A DNA stretch of 64,000 nt, from NCBI GenBank assembly GCA_002898255.1, contig BEIE01000001.1, positions 744,001 through 808,000 of the forward strand, read 5' to 3'. Positions 8,923-16,703 of this stretch are shown here, piece after piece; the first letter of the stretch is position 1, and every line of letters begins with the position of its first letter. Origin of the DNA: a bacterium HR28. GTDB taxonomy: Bacteria; Chloroflexota; Chloroflexia; Thermomicrobiales; Thermomicrobiaceae. A program made the translations under genes and the position numbers. Below the pieces are notes generated by a model, which was given only the letters and a program-made list of their open reading frames with translations, was not told the origin of the DNA and made no database searches.

Positions 8923-9554
8923 CGCCACTGGCTGACTAGTTGCTCCATCCACGGTCGTTCACGGCCGATCGTCGTCGTCGGACCGTGGCCGGGGAAGACA
9001 GTCACCTCGTCCGGAAGCTGAAGCAGACGGCGTAAGGTCTGGATGGTTTGCTCCATGCTTGAACCCGGCAGGTCAACCCGTCCGTACCCGCCAGGGAAGA
9101 GCGTGTCACCCCCGAAAAGCCAGCGACGAGTGGGCTCGTAGAGAGAAATTTGCTCTGGTGTGTGCCCTGGCGTGTGGATGATCTGGAAGTGCAGGGGACC
9201 AAAAGAAAGCGTGTCTCCGTCGTTCAGGAGTTCATCTGGCGGTGCCGGCTCGATGGCGAACGGTAAGGGCGTCAGGAGCGAACGCGGATGTTCCAGGCGA
9301 GGTACTGCTTCTGGGTGCGCAGCGATCGGCGCACCAGTCTCACGTCGCAGTTTGGCGGCATCCACGATGTGATCCCAGTGCGTGTGCGTAATGACGATCC
9401 GCTCCAGCCGGGCGTGTCGTCGCTCGAGTTCGTCAAGTACGGCCAGGAACGACTCGGGCGGTGCGTCGATGAGGAGCGCGCGGTCCCCATCCACAATGAG
9501 GTAGGCATTCGTCTCTAACGGCCCACAAGGAAGCGTCACAATCTCGATGTCCAT
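8919..9554 (-). CDS. MBL-fold metallo-hydrolase (glyoxalase II-like)
   Basis: Metallo-beta-lactamase-fold hydrolase of 211 residues. The signature THTHWDH lies near residue 58 (HxHxDH), then GHTPEQ near 130, GGDTLF near 150 and FPGHGP near 188, giving the full set of His/Asp metal ligands. Size and motifs fit the YcbL/GloB-like subgroup, which hydrolyses thioesters such as S-lactoylglutathione or bacillithiol and mycothiol analogues, but the real substrate is not visible. The ATG follows GGGAGGGGATC. It is the last gene of a minus-strand run after the ABC transporter pair (67-base gap) and converges with the M16 gene. Confidence 0.92.
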   Translation of the reverse strand: MDIEIVTLPCGPLETNAYLIVDGDRALLIDAPPESFLAVLDELERRHARLERIVITHTHWDHIVDAAKLRRETGAPIAAHPEAVPRLEHPRSLLTPLPFAIEPAPPDELLNDGDTLSFGPLHFQIIHTPGHTPEQISLYEPTRRWLFGGDTLFPGGYGRVDLPGSSMEQTIQTLRRLLQLPDEVTVFPGHGPTTTIGRERPWMEQLVSQWR

Positions 9555-9621
9555 GATCCCCTCCCGTTCGCGCGGCGCTGCATCCCGCGCAGACGTTCGT
9601 CAGTATGCCGCAGACGTAGGA

Positions 9622-10479
9622 CTAAAGATCGCGTCGCTGGAAGCGAGCCATTGCGAGCAGCAAGAGAACGACCATGTATCCGATGCTGTACCAGACAGCG
9701 AGCGAGCTCGGTGGCACCGTCGTCCCGAACGGGTTTGGCCCCAAGAAATTGACCGCAATGCGCGGCTGGACAAGATAACTCGCGAGCCGCCACATGCTGT
9801 CGCTGGGGACGAGGATCGAGACGATCACGCCGATGCGTACGAGGACGTCGTTATCAAGCGCAGTGCCGATCTGTTCCACGAGCCCTCCAGTGATGGCCAT
9901 GCCATACAGCATGAAGACGATGACACCATTGGCAACGGTCGAAAAGAGCGTGCTGCCAAGCATCGTCAGGCTTAACAACATCAACGCAACGAGCAGGATA
10001 AGGCCGTAGGCCTGGAGGATGTTTGGTGGCCTGTAGTCACCAATGAAGTGAGCCGTTGTGGTGACGATAGCGACCATGACACCGATGTAGATTGCCAGCA
10101 TCCCGGCATAGCCGAGCCACTTGCCGAGCACAATTTCCCAGCGACGGATCGGCTTGGGGACAATCCCATGGAGTGTTCCCTGTTCGATCTCGCTCGCAAT
10201 CGTGCCAACCGCGGCGAAGATGGTCATGACACCGGCGAGAAAGTTGACGGTCCATAGTCCGAGGAGGACCATCGCACTGGCAAAAACCTCGTAGGGAAGC
10301 ATCGTGGTCGCGCCTTGCGCCTGACGCCGGGCTTCCATCGCACGCCAGTCCTGCACAAAGAGGTGGAAGCCCCAGACGTAGAGCGCCGCGAAGATGAGGC
10401 TCAAGAGGACGACGCCAAGGACAAGCTTCTTTCGCAGTCCCTCCCGGAACGTCAGCTGCGCGATGACGAGGGCTTTCAT
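9622..10479 (-). CDS. ABC-2 type transporter permease
   Basis: Integral-membrane subunit of an ABC exporter, 285 residues with six hydrophobic segments. The N-terminus ALVIAQLTFREGLRKKLVLGVVLLS and the segment ASEIEQGTLHGIVPKPIRRWEIVLGKWLGY (residues ~110-140) are typical of ABC-2 permeases of the NosY/YhaP kind. The gene starts inside the last codons of the ATPase gene (ATGA overlap), so the two are translationally coupled and almost surely form one transporter. The cargo is unknown. Confidence 0.9.
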   Translation of the reverse strand: MKALVIAQLTFREGLRKKLVLGVVLLSLIFAALYVWGFHLFVQDWRAMEARRQAQGATTMLPYEVFASAMVLLGLWTVNFLAGVMTIFAAVGTIASEIEQGTLHGIVPKPIRRWEIVLGKWLGYAGMLAIYIGVMVAIVTTTAHFIGDYRPPNILQAYGLILLVALMLLSLTMLGSTLFSTVANGVIVFMLYGMAITGGLVEQIGTALDNDVLVRIGVIVSILVPSDSMWRLASYLVQPRIAVNFLGPNPFGTTVPPSSLAVWYSIGYMVVLLLLAMARFQRRDL

Positions 10480-11432
10480 CGTGGCTCCGACCGCTCCTCG
10501 TTCACGAGTTGGACGAAGAGATCCTCGAGTGAGCGACGCTCCGGTATGACCCCATAGACCGGAACGCCAGCACGGACCAGGAGATCGACCGCCTGGGCAA
10601 CTGCTGCCTCGTCGGCGGCGCGGGCGACGAGCACAGGACGTTCACCGTGCTGCACGGCGTCGATTTGGATCACGCGCTCCAGCGCAGCGAGTGTGCCATC
10701 TGGTAGAGCACCAAGTCGGAACTCGACGACCAGTTCGCCGGCTAGAAGCGAGGACATCGGCCCGAGGGCGATGACACGACCGCGGTTGACAATTGCAATC
10801 CGGTCGCAGATGGCCTCCACCTCGCTCAAGAGGTGCGAATTCAGGAAGACGGTCACGCCGTCATCCCGCAGGCGGCGAATCAGGTCACGCACATCGCGGC
10901 GCCCAAGTGGGTCGAGTGCCGATGTTGGCTCGTCCAGGATGACCAGCCGGGGTGAGCCGAGCAGCGCTTGGGCAATTCCGATGCGTTGCTGCATACCTTT
11001 GGAGTAGGTGCGTACCCGACGGCGCGCTGCCTCCGTAAGTCCGACGAGTTCCAAAACTTCAGGAATGCGGCGTCGGCGCTCGGCGCGACTGAGTCCGTAG
11101 AGCTGGCCGTGGAGATCAAGCAGCTCCTCACCGGTCAGCCAGTCGTGGAAACGGAAGAGTTCCGGCAAGTAGCCGATCTGCCGACGAGCACGGTGATCAC
11201 CGAGTGGCCGCCCAAGCACAAGGCCGCTGCCGGCGGTGGGGCGAATCAAGCCGACCAACATCTTGACGGCGGTCGTCTTGCCGGCACCATTTGGGCCCAG
11301 GAACCCAAATACCTCACCGTACCCGACGGTGAGCGAGAGGTCTGCGACAGCGACACGGTCACCGAAGACTTTCCGCAAACCGTGGGTTTCGATTGCCCAG
11401 CCGCTGCGATGCGGGGTTGTTCCGCTGGTCAC
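10476..11432 (-). CDS. ABC transporter ATP-binding protein
   Basis: Cytoplasmic ATPase partner of the ABC-2 permease, 318 residues. Walker [10 protein letters not shown] lies near residue 45, the Q-loop near IGYLPE, the signature YSKGMQQR near residue 143, and Walker [13 protein letters not shown] near residue 163, with SHLLSEVE as the H-loop. The last ~95 residues are the extra C-terminal domain seen in exporters of the DrrA/NatA class. The GTG at 11432 follows GGGAAG. The permease gene overlaps its stop. Upstream, a 9-bp hairpin separates it from the anti-sigma gene. Confidence 0.95.
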   Translation of the reverse strand: MTSGTTPHRSGWAIETHGLRKVFGDRVAVADLSLTVGYGEVFGFLGPNGAGKTTAVKMLVGLIRPTAGSGLVLGRPLGDHRARRQIGYLPELFRFHDWLTGEELLDLHGQLYGLSRAERRRRIPEVLELVGLTEAARRRVRTYSKGMQQRIGIAQALLGSPRLVILDEPTSALDPLGRRDVRDLIRRLRDDGVTVFLNSHLLSEVEAICDRIAIVNRGRVIALGPMSSLLAGELVVEFRLGALPDGTLAALERVIQIDAVQHGERPVLVARAADEAAVAQAVDLLVRAGVPVYGVIPERRSLEDLFVQLVNEERSEPR

Positions 11433-11459
11433 CGATTCGCTTCCCGTCCTGCATGCGAG

Positions 11460-11489
11460 CAGGGCGAGCGACGGTTATCTCTCGCCCTG
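11460..11489 (-). terminator. Hairpin between anti-sigma gene and ABC operon
   Basis: A perfect 9-bp inverted repeat (cagggcgag / ctcgccctg) with a 12-base loop lies 24 bases past the anti-sigma stop on the minus strand. There is no T run after it, so it could be a weak terminator or an RNA-processing or attenuation structure that lowers expression of the ABC genes. Confidence 0.4.
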
Positions 11490-11512
11490 GCTCTTCCGAG
11501 CCGATCTTTGGC

Positions 11513-12622
11513 TCAGCGGAGCGAGCGCGCCACTACGATAGCCTGGTCGGCGCTTAAATGCCCTCCAACAACATGAAGGATGCCACGTTCTTGCCAGAGG
11601 ACCGCTGCTCCATCAGGTGACTCGATCAGAAGCCCGGTTGTGCCGCGGAGCGAGATCGACCGCGAGGTTGCGCCCTCAGGGAGAGGGATAATGAGAGTCT
11701 GTCGCCAGTCGCGCACGGAGCGGATTTGGGCGACGACGTCAGGCGGAAGTCCGGGTAGCATCAGCAGGTCTTCGCGGAGGAGTTCTGGGTCAATTTCGGC
11801 TGGAAGTTCAAGCACTGGGCTTTCGAGTTCCGCCACAACAAGTGCATGCTCGTCGCTGGTCTGCCACACCTGGGCGGCACTTGCGGGAATGGCAACGGCG
11901 ACGGTGACGGTTGGCGTCACGGTTGGATCGGGGAGACTCGCAAAATGGAGCCCAAGCGCACCGAGTGCCTGTTGGACGCGCGCCACGTCGATGGTTGCCT
12001 CTGTGCGGCGCGGATCACCTATGAAATAGCGCGGCTGAATCTCGGAGAACGGGGATGGGAGCTCGCTTGGCACAAGTGGTGTCCGACCGAGATGTGCGGC
12101 TGCTTCCTCAAGGGAACTCACTTCACGGACGCCTTCCGTTTGCTGCTGTGGCGTGACTTGCAATGCTTGTGCGAACTGTTCCCGGAAAGTCGCACGGTTC
12201 TCTTCGGGAATTGCCTGGAGTTGGGTGCCGAGGGCTTGCACAGTGTCGGCTGGAATGGTGATCGCAGCGAACTGTTGGACACGGAAGCGTTGGACGAGCT
12301 GGTCGGCTAAAGCACCGACGGGGGCGAGCCAGACGACGAAGGCGATGGTCGTTGTGACGGCGAGCGCGAGAGCCGGGGCACGCAAGCGACGCATGGGGGT
12401 CTCCTTTCGTGTTGGTGACGATAACACAAGCGGTGCGCTGGGGGCGGTCTCCAGTGCAGCGAGGGCCCGCACAGCGAAGTCGGCATCCGCCCGTAGACGG
12501 GCGAGCCGGCTCTGGCATGCGGCGCAGTTATCCAAATGGGAGCGGATGATCGGATCATCTGGAGTATCGAGGTAACGGCGCAACCGCCCTTCGGACGGGC
12601 ACTTCCTTCGCCATAGTCGCAC
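11513..12622 (-). CDS. Zinc-finger anti-sigma factor with large extracytoplasmic domain
   Basis: Predicted membrane-bound partner of the ECF sigma factor encoded just upstream (21-base gap), 369 residues. The N-terminal ~45 residues contain HLDNCAACQ (HxxxCxxC), the zinc anti-sigma signature that captures the sigma factor in the cytoplasm. One membrane segment, ALALAVTTTIAFVVWLAPVG, lies near residues 83-102. The remaining ~265 residues should be outside the membrane and carry no motif that I recognise; they are rich in Leu/Pro/Glu with beta-strand-like stretches and probably sense an envelope signal. The GTG start follows GAGGAGGTGGGG. Confidence 0.85.
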   Translation of the reverse strand: MRLWRRKCPSEGRLRRYLDTPDDPIIRSHLDNCAACQSRLARLRADADFAVRALAALETAPSAPLVLSSPTRKETPMRRLRAPALALAVTTTIAFVVWLAPVGALADQLVQRFRVQQFAAITIPADTVQALGTQLQAIPEENRATFREQFAQALQVTPQQQTEGVREVSSLEEAAAHLGRTPLVPSELPSPFSEIQPRYFIGDPRRTEATIDVARVQQALGALGLHFASLPDPTVTPTVTVAVAIPASAAQVWQTSDEHALVVAELESPVLELPAEIDPELLREDLLMLPGLPPDVVAQIRSVRDWRQTLIIPLPEGATSRSISLRGTTGLLIESPDGAAVLWQERGILHVVGGHLSADQAIVVARSLR

Positions 12623-12643
12623 TGCCCCACCTCCTCTCGAACG

Positions 12644-13210
12644 CTAGTCTATGCGTGTGAGTGCCTCATACCTCTCCCGGAAGCGGCGTTCGGCGCGTGC
12701 CAGCAAGGTGCCGAGCGAACTCGGACGAATCCCGAGCGTTGAGGCGATTTCCTCATAGTTGAGGCCGCTCGCGCGCAGTGCCAGGAGTGCACGATCGCGA
12801 TCCGAAAGCTGGTCGAGTACGGCTCGCACGAGCGCTGCGGTTTCGGCACGCTCGTACCCTTCGTCCCGCCGTTGCCGGTGCAGCCACTCCAGGCGGAGCC
12901 AGCGAGCCCAGTGGAACTGCGCACGGCGTCGACTTCGGAGAACGTTCAGTGCGGTATTCGTCGTCACGCGGGCCAGCCAGAGCCGAAGCGCCTGTGGTCC
13001 CTCCAATGCGGGTGGTTGCTGGAACAGGCGAACGAAGACCTCTTGACAGATATCTTCTGCGTCTTCGGCGTTTCCGACGATGCGAAGTGCGATGCGCGAA
13101 ACGAGCGGCCGATAGCGCTCATGGAGGGCAGTGAAAGCCTCCTCATGTCCTCGGCGGATTGCCTCGAGGAGATCCTCATCGTGCAGGCTCGTCACTAGCG
13201 GCACCGCCAT
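12644..13210 (-). CDS. ECF-type RNA polymerase sigma factor
   Basis: Extracytoplasmic-function sigma-70 factor of 188 residues, about the family norm. Region 2 spans ~25-95 with FTALHERYRPLVSRIALRIVGNAEDAEDICQEVFVRLFQ. Region 4 spans ~125-185 with LSDRDRALLALRASGLNYEEIASTLG and the second helix RPSSLGTLLARAERRFRERYE. I chose ATG at 13210, preceded by GTGAGGTG, over a longer frame starting at 13267. It is followed directly by the anti-sigma gene, so the pair is probably co-transcribed and autoregulated. Confidence 0.92.
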   Translation of the reverse strand: MAVPLVTSLHDEDLLEAIRRGHEEAFTALHERYRPLVSRIALRIVGNAEDAEDICQEVFVRLFQQPPALEGPQALRLWLARVTTNTALNVLRSRRRAQFHWARWLRLEWLHRQRRDEGYERAETAALVRAVLDQLSDRDRALLALRASGLNYEEIASTLGIRPSSLGTLLARAERRFRERYEALTRID

Positions 13211-13321
13211 CAACACCTCACTGGGCACTTCTATAGGAAAACACCGCTGGGGCTCTTTGTGTGACACCCTACCCCAGCGGCCAGAACGGACCGGAGGTTG
13301 TCAGGCAAGTTTTTCCCTAAC

Positions 13322-13663
13322 TCATGGCGTCGGAGTAGCAGCTGGAGTACGCGCCGGGCTCGGTGTGGCACGCGGTGTCCCGGCAGGTGAGGCAGCTGGA
13401 GTTGCCGCTGGTGTCCGCGCTGGCGTTGCGGCTGGTGTGCGTGCTGGTGTTGTCGTCGGTGTCCTGGCTGGTGTGGCGGCTGGCGTGGCGTGCGGAGTCG
13501 TAGCGGGCGAGGCGGCAGGTGTGCGCGGTGCAGCGGCTGGGGTCGCTGCGCGGGTCGGTGTCGGAGTGGCCGCGCCACCACCGCGACAGGCAGCAGCGGT
13601 GACGAACGCCAAGGTGAGGAGGACGATCGCAATCACCATCGTCCGAGGCATTGACCTCTTCAT
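13322..13663 (-). CDS. Thr/Pro/Ala-rich low-complexity lipoprotein
   Basis: Small secreted lipoprotein of 113 residues. It starts with a basic signal peptide and a hydrophobic stretch ending in FVTAAAC, a lipobox with the lipidated Cys near residue 26. After Cys-Arg-Gly-Gly-Gly the whole mature protein is made of near-repeats of the type TPAAxPAR/TPA (Thr, Pro, Ala with scattered Arg), with no folded domain. Such stretches usually serve as wall-spanning or O-glycosylated spacers. The reverse strand also reads open because of the repeat, but that frame has no ribosome site. The start follows AAGGAGGTGCCGCC. An 11-bp inverted repeat lies 67 bases upstream. Confidence 0.7.
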   Translation of the reverse strand: MKRSMPRTMVIAIVLLTLAFVTAAACRGGGAATPTPTRAATPAAAPRTPAASPATTPHATPAATPARTPTTTPARTPAATPARTPAATPAASPAGTPRATPSPARTPAATPTP

Positions 13664-13729
13664 TCTGGCGGCACCTCCTTACTTTGCAGCTCCGACTCAT
13701 GCGAATGCCTTCACCTCCGGCCGTTCCCG

Positions 13730-13755
13730 GGAGCATGGTCAACCGACCATGCTCC
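13730..13755. promoter_or_regulatory. Perfect inverted repeat between divergent lipoprotein genes
   Basis: ggagcatggtc and gaccatgctcc form a perfect 11-bp inverted repeat around the 4-base loop aacc. It sits 67 bases upstream of the minus-strand lipoprotein and 127 bases upstream of the plus-strand one, so an operator for a dimeric regulator fits its position. It lacks a T run on either side, which argues against a terminator. Confidence 0.45.
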
Positions 13756-13881
13756 ATCTCCTGAGAACACCGGTGGCTGGGCTGGTGTGACAGCGAGAGG
13801 TGCCTGTTGACTGTGGTAGAGTCGGCGCTGGCGGTGGACAGAGGTCGCTCTACCGTCGTAACGGTGAAGGGGACGGGAGCA

Positions 13882-14532
13882 ATGCGGTTGCGAAGACTAT
13901 TGGTTGGCCTCGCGCTGGCCTCGTTCGTTGCCGTTGCGTGTCGTTCGAGTGGAGGAACAGCGACGTCGACCCCGGCAAGTATCGTCCCGACGCAGGTGGC
14001 GACGCAGGAAGCAACTCCAGCGCCAACCGCTGCGTTAACGGTGACGCCTGGGCGGATCGTTCTCAAGCCACCGGATCTCACGGTGCGGGCGGCGAACGGT
14101 GAGCAAACGGCGACAATCGGGCCGTTCTTCTGGGTTCTCGATTCCGGCTTCGCTGGTGAGACCACTGCACCGGGACTTGTCTTGCCGAGCGAGCAGCCTT
14201 TGACTGTGAAGGTGGGTGAGGAACTCCACTTCACCTTTGCTGAGGACCGGCCACCGCAGAGCGTGAAGCTCGCCGTGTATCCCCAGGAGGGGAACTACGA
14301 CCAAATCGCTCCTGACCCAGATGCACCGAAGGGGTTCGTGCTCAAGACTGATCCGGCTCTGACGGCAGAGCCAACGCAGCAAGGTGCGGCCTTTGACTGG
14401 ACAGTCCCGGAACTGGCTTCCGGTGCCTACTTTGTCCGAATCGAGGTGGAGTGGCCTCAGCATCCCAAGAATCCGCGACCGGATAAGACACCGAGGGCTG
14501 TGTATCTATTCTGGGTGCAGATCAGTTCATGA
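13882..14532 (+). CDS. Secreted lipoprotein of unknown function
   Basis: 216-residue predicted lipoprotein. Basic start RLRR, then a hydrophobic core ending ASFVAVAC, a good lipobox with Cys near residue 20. A Thr/Pro/Ser-rich linker (~21-55) leads to a folded domain of ~160 residues with a beta-sandwich-like pattern (PGRIVLKPPDLTV, LTVKVGEELHFTF, SGAYFVRIEVEW, AVYLFWVQI). No enzyme motif is seen. The ATG at 13882 follows AAGGGGACGGGAG; the upstream in-frame GTG/TTG codons have no such site. Two small membrane-protein genes follow within 10 bases of each other, suggesting an operon. Confidence 0.75.
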   Translation: MRLRRLLVGLALASFVAVACRSSGGTATSTPASIVPTQVATQEATPAPTAALTVTPGRIVLKPPDLTVRAANGEQTATIGPFFWVLDSGFAGETTAPGLVLPSEQPLTVKVGEELHFTFAEDRPPQSVKLAVYPQEGNYDQIAPDPDAPKGFVLKTDPALTAEPTQQGAAFDWTVPELASGAYFVRIEVEWPQHPKNPRPDKTPRAVYLFWVQISS

Positions 14533-14541
14533 GCGGGGCCA

Positions 14542-14880
14542 ATGCTGGAGAGTGAGGGGATACCAGCAGGCTTGCTCATCGCGAGCTTGCTCGGTAGCAT
14601 GCTGGGGTTAGGCTGGCACGCGCTGTTCGGTCGCCGGCTCTGGCAGCTGCCGGTCTATTGGCTCGGCGGCGTGATCGGGTTTCTCGGAGGTGTCGTCGCG
14701 AGCGGGCTTCTCGGCCGAGCGTTCTACCGGCTCGGTACTGTCCCTCTGGTGGAGGGCACACTCGGTGCGTTGTTCGTCCTCACGCTCCTGTGGCTGTTTA
14801 CGACGCCAACGGAGCGACCGCAACGGTGGAGCGACGGTCGCGGCACGCAAGAGCCGGAGCGACCGGAAGGGAAGGGGTAG
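14542..14880 (+). CDS. Small membrane protein, unknown function
   Basis: 112 residues with three hydrophobic segments at about 8-25, 38-58 and 72-88, then a charged tail rich in Arg/Glu/Gly. No conserved motif recognised. It begins 9 bases after the lipoprotein stop and ends 3 bases before the next membrane-protein gene, so it belongs to the same transcription unit. The ribosome site is the AGCGGGG before the ATG. Confidence 0.65.
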   Translation: MLESEGIPAGLLIASLLGSMLGLGWHALFGRRLWQLPVYWLGGVIGFLGGVVASGLLGRAFYRLGTVPLVEGTLGALFVLTLLWLFTTPTERPQRWSDGRGTQEPERPEGKG

Positions 14881-14883
14881 GGG

Positions 14884-15258
14884 ATGCGGCGCGGCTGGAT
14901 ATGGGTTATCGTCGGTGGGTTGCTTGCCCTCTTTGTCATTCTTTTCGTCGTCCTGTATCTCCTGGGAGGGCCAGAGCAGTCGCCGCTTGAACGTGTACGT
15001 GACATTGCTGTTATCTTCCTCGCGTTAGCGACCGTGCTTGTCGTCCTCTTGCTCGGAGTGCTCGTGGGGGTAGCGATTTGGCTCGGCCTCCTGATTCGCG
15101 ATCACCTCATCCCGCTCCTGGCAGCGGCGACCGAGACGATGACGAAGGCGAAAGGGACGGTCGAGTTTGTCGGGGAAACGGTAGCGCGGCCGATCATCCG
15201 AACCTATGGTCGTGTTGCGGCGCTGCGCGCGCTTATCCGCACGTTGACGCACCGTTAG
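14884..15258 (+). CDS. Small membrane protein with cytoplasmic helix, unknown function
   Basis: 124 residues. Two long hydrophobic segments (about 6-28 and 42-72) are followed by a helical, partly amphipathic tail with many Thr/Ala and Arg. No family recognised. The ATG at 14884 follows GGGGTAGGGG. It is the last gene of the lipoprotein-membrane protein trio, and a 26-bp perfect palindrome begins 24 bases after its stop. Confidence 0.65.
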   Translation: MRRGWIWVIVGGLLALFVILFVVLYLLGGPEQSPLERVRDIAVIFLALATVLVVLLLGVLVGVAIWLGLLIRDHLIPLLAAATETMTKAKGTVEFVGETVARPIIRTYGRVAALRALIRTLTHR

Positions 15259-15775
15259 CATCGTCCTCGTCTCTTGCGCCCGGCGTCGACCGGGTACCCG
15301 GTCGACGCTGCCACTGCACTGTGGGGCGCACGCGAAGCCCTGGACAGCGCAGGGGAACGTTGTGTGAGTGATCACAGTCGACGAGGCACGATAGAGTTCC
15401 AAGGGCGCGCTCTTTCTCAAGGGGCTAGGAACGTCTGACCGGGGCTCTCGGCTCACGCGTTTAACCTGGCACTTACCCGCGCGCGGAATCGGGCAGTGGG
15501 TGGTGAAAGTCGGTCTCTTGCTTCTGGCCGTGGAGCCCTGAGCCGAGAGGACAGCAGGTTCTTCAGGCGCTAGGATGGGGTTCTGACCCGGTTGCTTGTG
15601 TGCGCTAGGAGCGGACGGGCGATATACGCAGCGCACCGACATTGGCCATGTTTCTTGGGCTGGTCGCCTTCTCATGGGAGGAGTAGACTCCTGCACCACG
15701 AGTCGGTCACAGCGTGTTCCTGTGGGCGCTGGCCCAGAGAAGCGGAGCGACGCCAGCATCAGACAGGAGAGATCG
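15259..15775 (+). other. Long leader region upstream of mgtC
   Basis: 517 bases with no supported gene. Besides the 26-bp palindrome near its left end it holds an 11-base inverted repeat with arms at 15445-15455 (ctctcggctca) and 15539-15549 (tgagccgagag) enclosing 83 bases, which could close a large structured RNA. I did not find the conserved core of the Mg2+-sensing ykoK (M-box) element. The mgtC ribosome site CAGGAGA lies at the right end. Confidence 0.4.
15283..15308. repeat. 26-bp perfect palindrome
   Basis: The 26 bases centred on gggtaccc read the same on both strands (arms gcgtcgaccgggt / acccggtcgacgc). It starts 24 bases after a stop codon and has no T run, so it could terminate transcription as a strong hairpin or bind a dimeric protein. 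No gene starts within 450 bases to the right. Confidence 0.55.
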
Positions 15776-16258
15776 ATGCTTAGCGAGACCGAAGCGGCTG
15801 TTCGTCTCGTCATCGCACTCCTGCTCGGTGGCTTGCTCGGCTTTGAACGGGAGCTGAGTGCCAAACCGGCCGGGATCCGGACGCACATGCTCGTCGCTGA
15901 GGGGTCGGCGCTCTTCATGGTCTGCGCCATGCTCCTCATGCAGCAGTTCTCCCAGCCTGCCGCAGGAATCCTCATCGATCCGAGCCGCATTGGGTCGACG
16001 ATCGTGACCGGGGTGGGATTTCTGGGGGGTGGGATGATCCTGCGTTCGCGTGACCGTGTCTACGGGCTGACGACAGCTGCTGGGATCTGGGTTGCGGCGG
16101 CTATTGGCATGCTGGTTGGAGCCGGCTATTACTTGATTGGTATTCTGGGTACGCTTCTCGCCGTCGCAACGATTGTTCTGGTGCGTCGGCTGGAGCAGTA
16201 TCTGCGGATTCCCGAGCGTCTCCGCGAGCGGCCGATTGACGAGCTCTCGGAGGAGTAG
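15776..16258 (+). CDS. mgtC: MgtC/SapB family membrane protein
   Basis: Integral-membrane protein of 160 residues. The family signature is LLGGLLGFERELSAKPAGIRTHMLVAEGSALFM near residues 15-45, followed by GSTIVTGVGFLGGGMILRSRDRVYGLTTAAGIWVAAAIGML. Four hydrophobic segments plus a short tail that ends ERPIDELSEE. MgtC proteins help cells survive low magnesium and acid or envelope stress; the biochemical role is debated. The ATG at 15776 follows CAGGAGA with a 5-base gap. The broken DUF488 gene follows after 4 bases. Confidence 0.92.
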   Translation: MLSETEAAVRLVIALLLGGLLGFERELSAKPAGIRTHMLVAEGSALFMVCAMLLMQQFSQPAAGILIDPSRIGSTIVTGVGFLGGGMILRSRDRVYGLTTAAGIWVAAAIGMLVGAGYYLIGILGTLLAVATIVLVRRLEQYLRIPERLRERPIDELSEE

Positions 16259-16262
16259 TGCC

Positions 16263-16703
16263 GTGACCATTCAGCTCAAGCGGGTGTACGATCCCGTCGA
16301 GCCGGGTGACGGCGAACGGTATCTTGTCGAACGACTGTGGCCGCGCGGGATGCGCCGTGACGAGTTGGTGATAACCGCCTGGCTGCGCGAGGCTGCGCCG
16401 AGCGATGCCTTGCGACGGTGGTATGGCCACGATCCGGCCAAGTGACCAGAGTTCCAACAGCGCTATCGGGAGGAACTCCTCGCCCATCCGCAGGTCTGGG
16501 AGTCGTTACTTGCCGCTGCACAGCGTGGGCTGATCACGCTGCTCTACAGTGCGCGGGATAGAGCGCGCAACAGTGCGGTCGTGCTCCGCGCGGTCCTCGA
16601 GGAACACTTACAAGGCGCTGGTGAGAGGACTGAGAAAACAGCCACGTCGGGCGGCTTCACCCAGCGCGAGGCGCGGGTCGAGGACGAGCGGGCCGCTTGG
16701 TGA
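16263..16703 (+). pseudogene. DUF488 (YeaO-like) gene interrupted by one in-frame TGA
   Basis: The first 60 residues read VTIQLKRVYDP...RYLVERLWPRGM...WYGHDPAK, a good N-terminal half of the DUF488 family. A TGA at 16443-16445 then stops the frame, and the same frame continues PEFQQRYREEL...LITLLYSARDRARNSAVVLRAVLEEHL, the family's C-terminal half. In homologues the position after HDP(A/E)(K/R) is normally Trp, so TGG to TGA is the simplest explanation. No frameshift is needed. Function of the family is poorly known. Either a recent pseudogene, a sequencing error, or readthrough. The end of the frame overlaps the 3' end of acoX on the other strand by ~95 bases. Confidence 0.8.

Noticed and set aside
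13131-13790. 219-codon plus-strand frame rich in Gly-Val-Ala repeats
   Set aside because: It is the complement of the Thr-Pro-Ala lipoprotein gene; the repeat keeps several frames open. No ribosome site, and the minus-strand frame has a signal peptide, lipobox and good ribosome site.
15259-15775. ykoK/M-box magnesium riboswitch before mgtC
   Set aside because: Conserved core segments of that riboswitch were not found, although the region has other inverted repeats.
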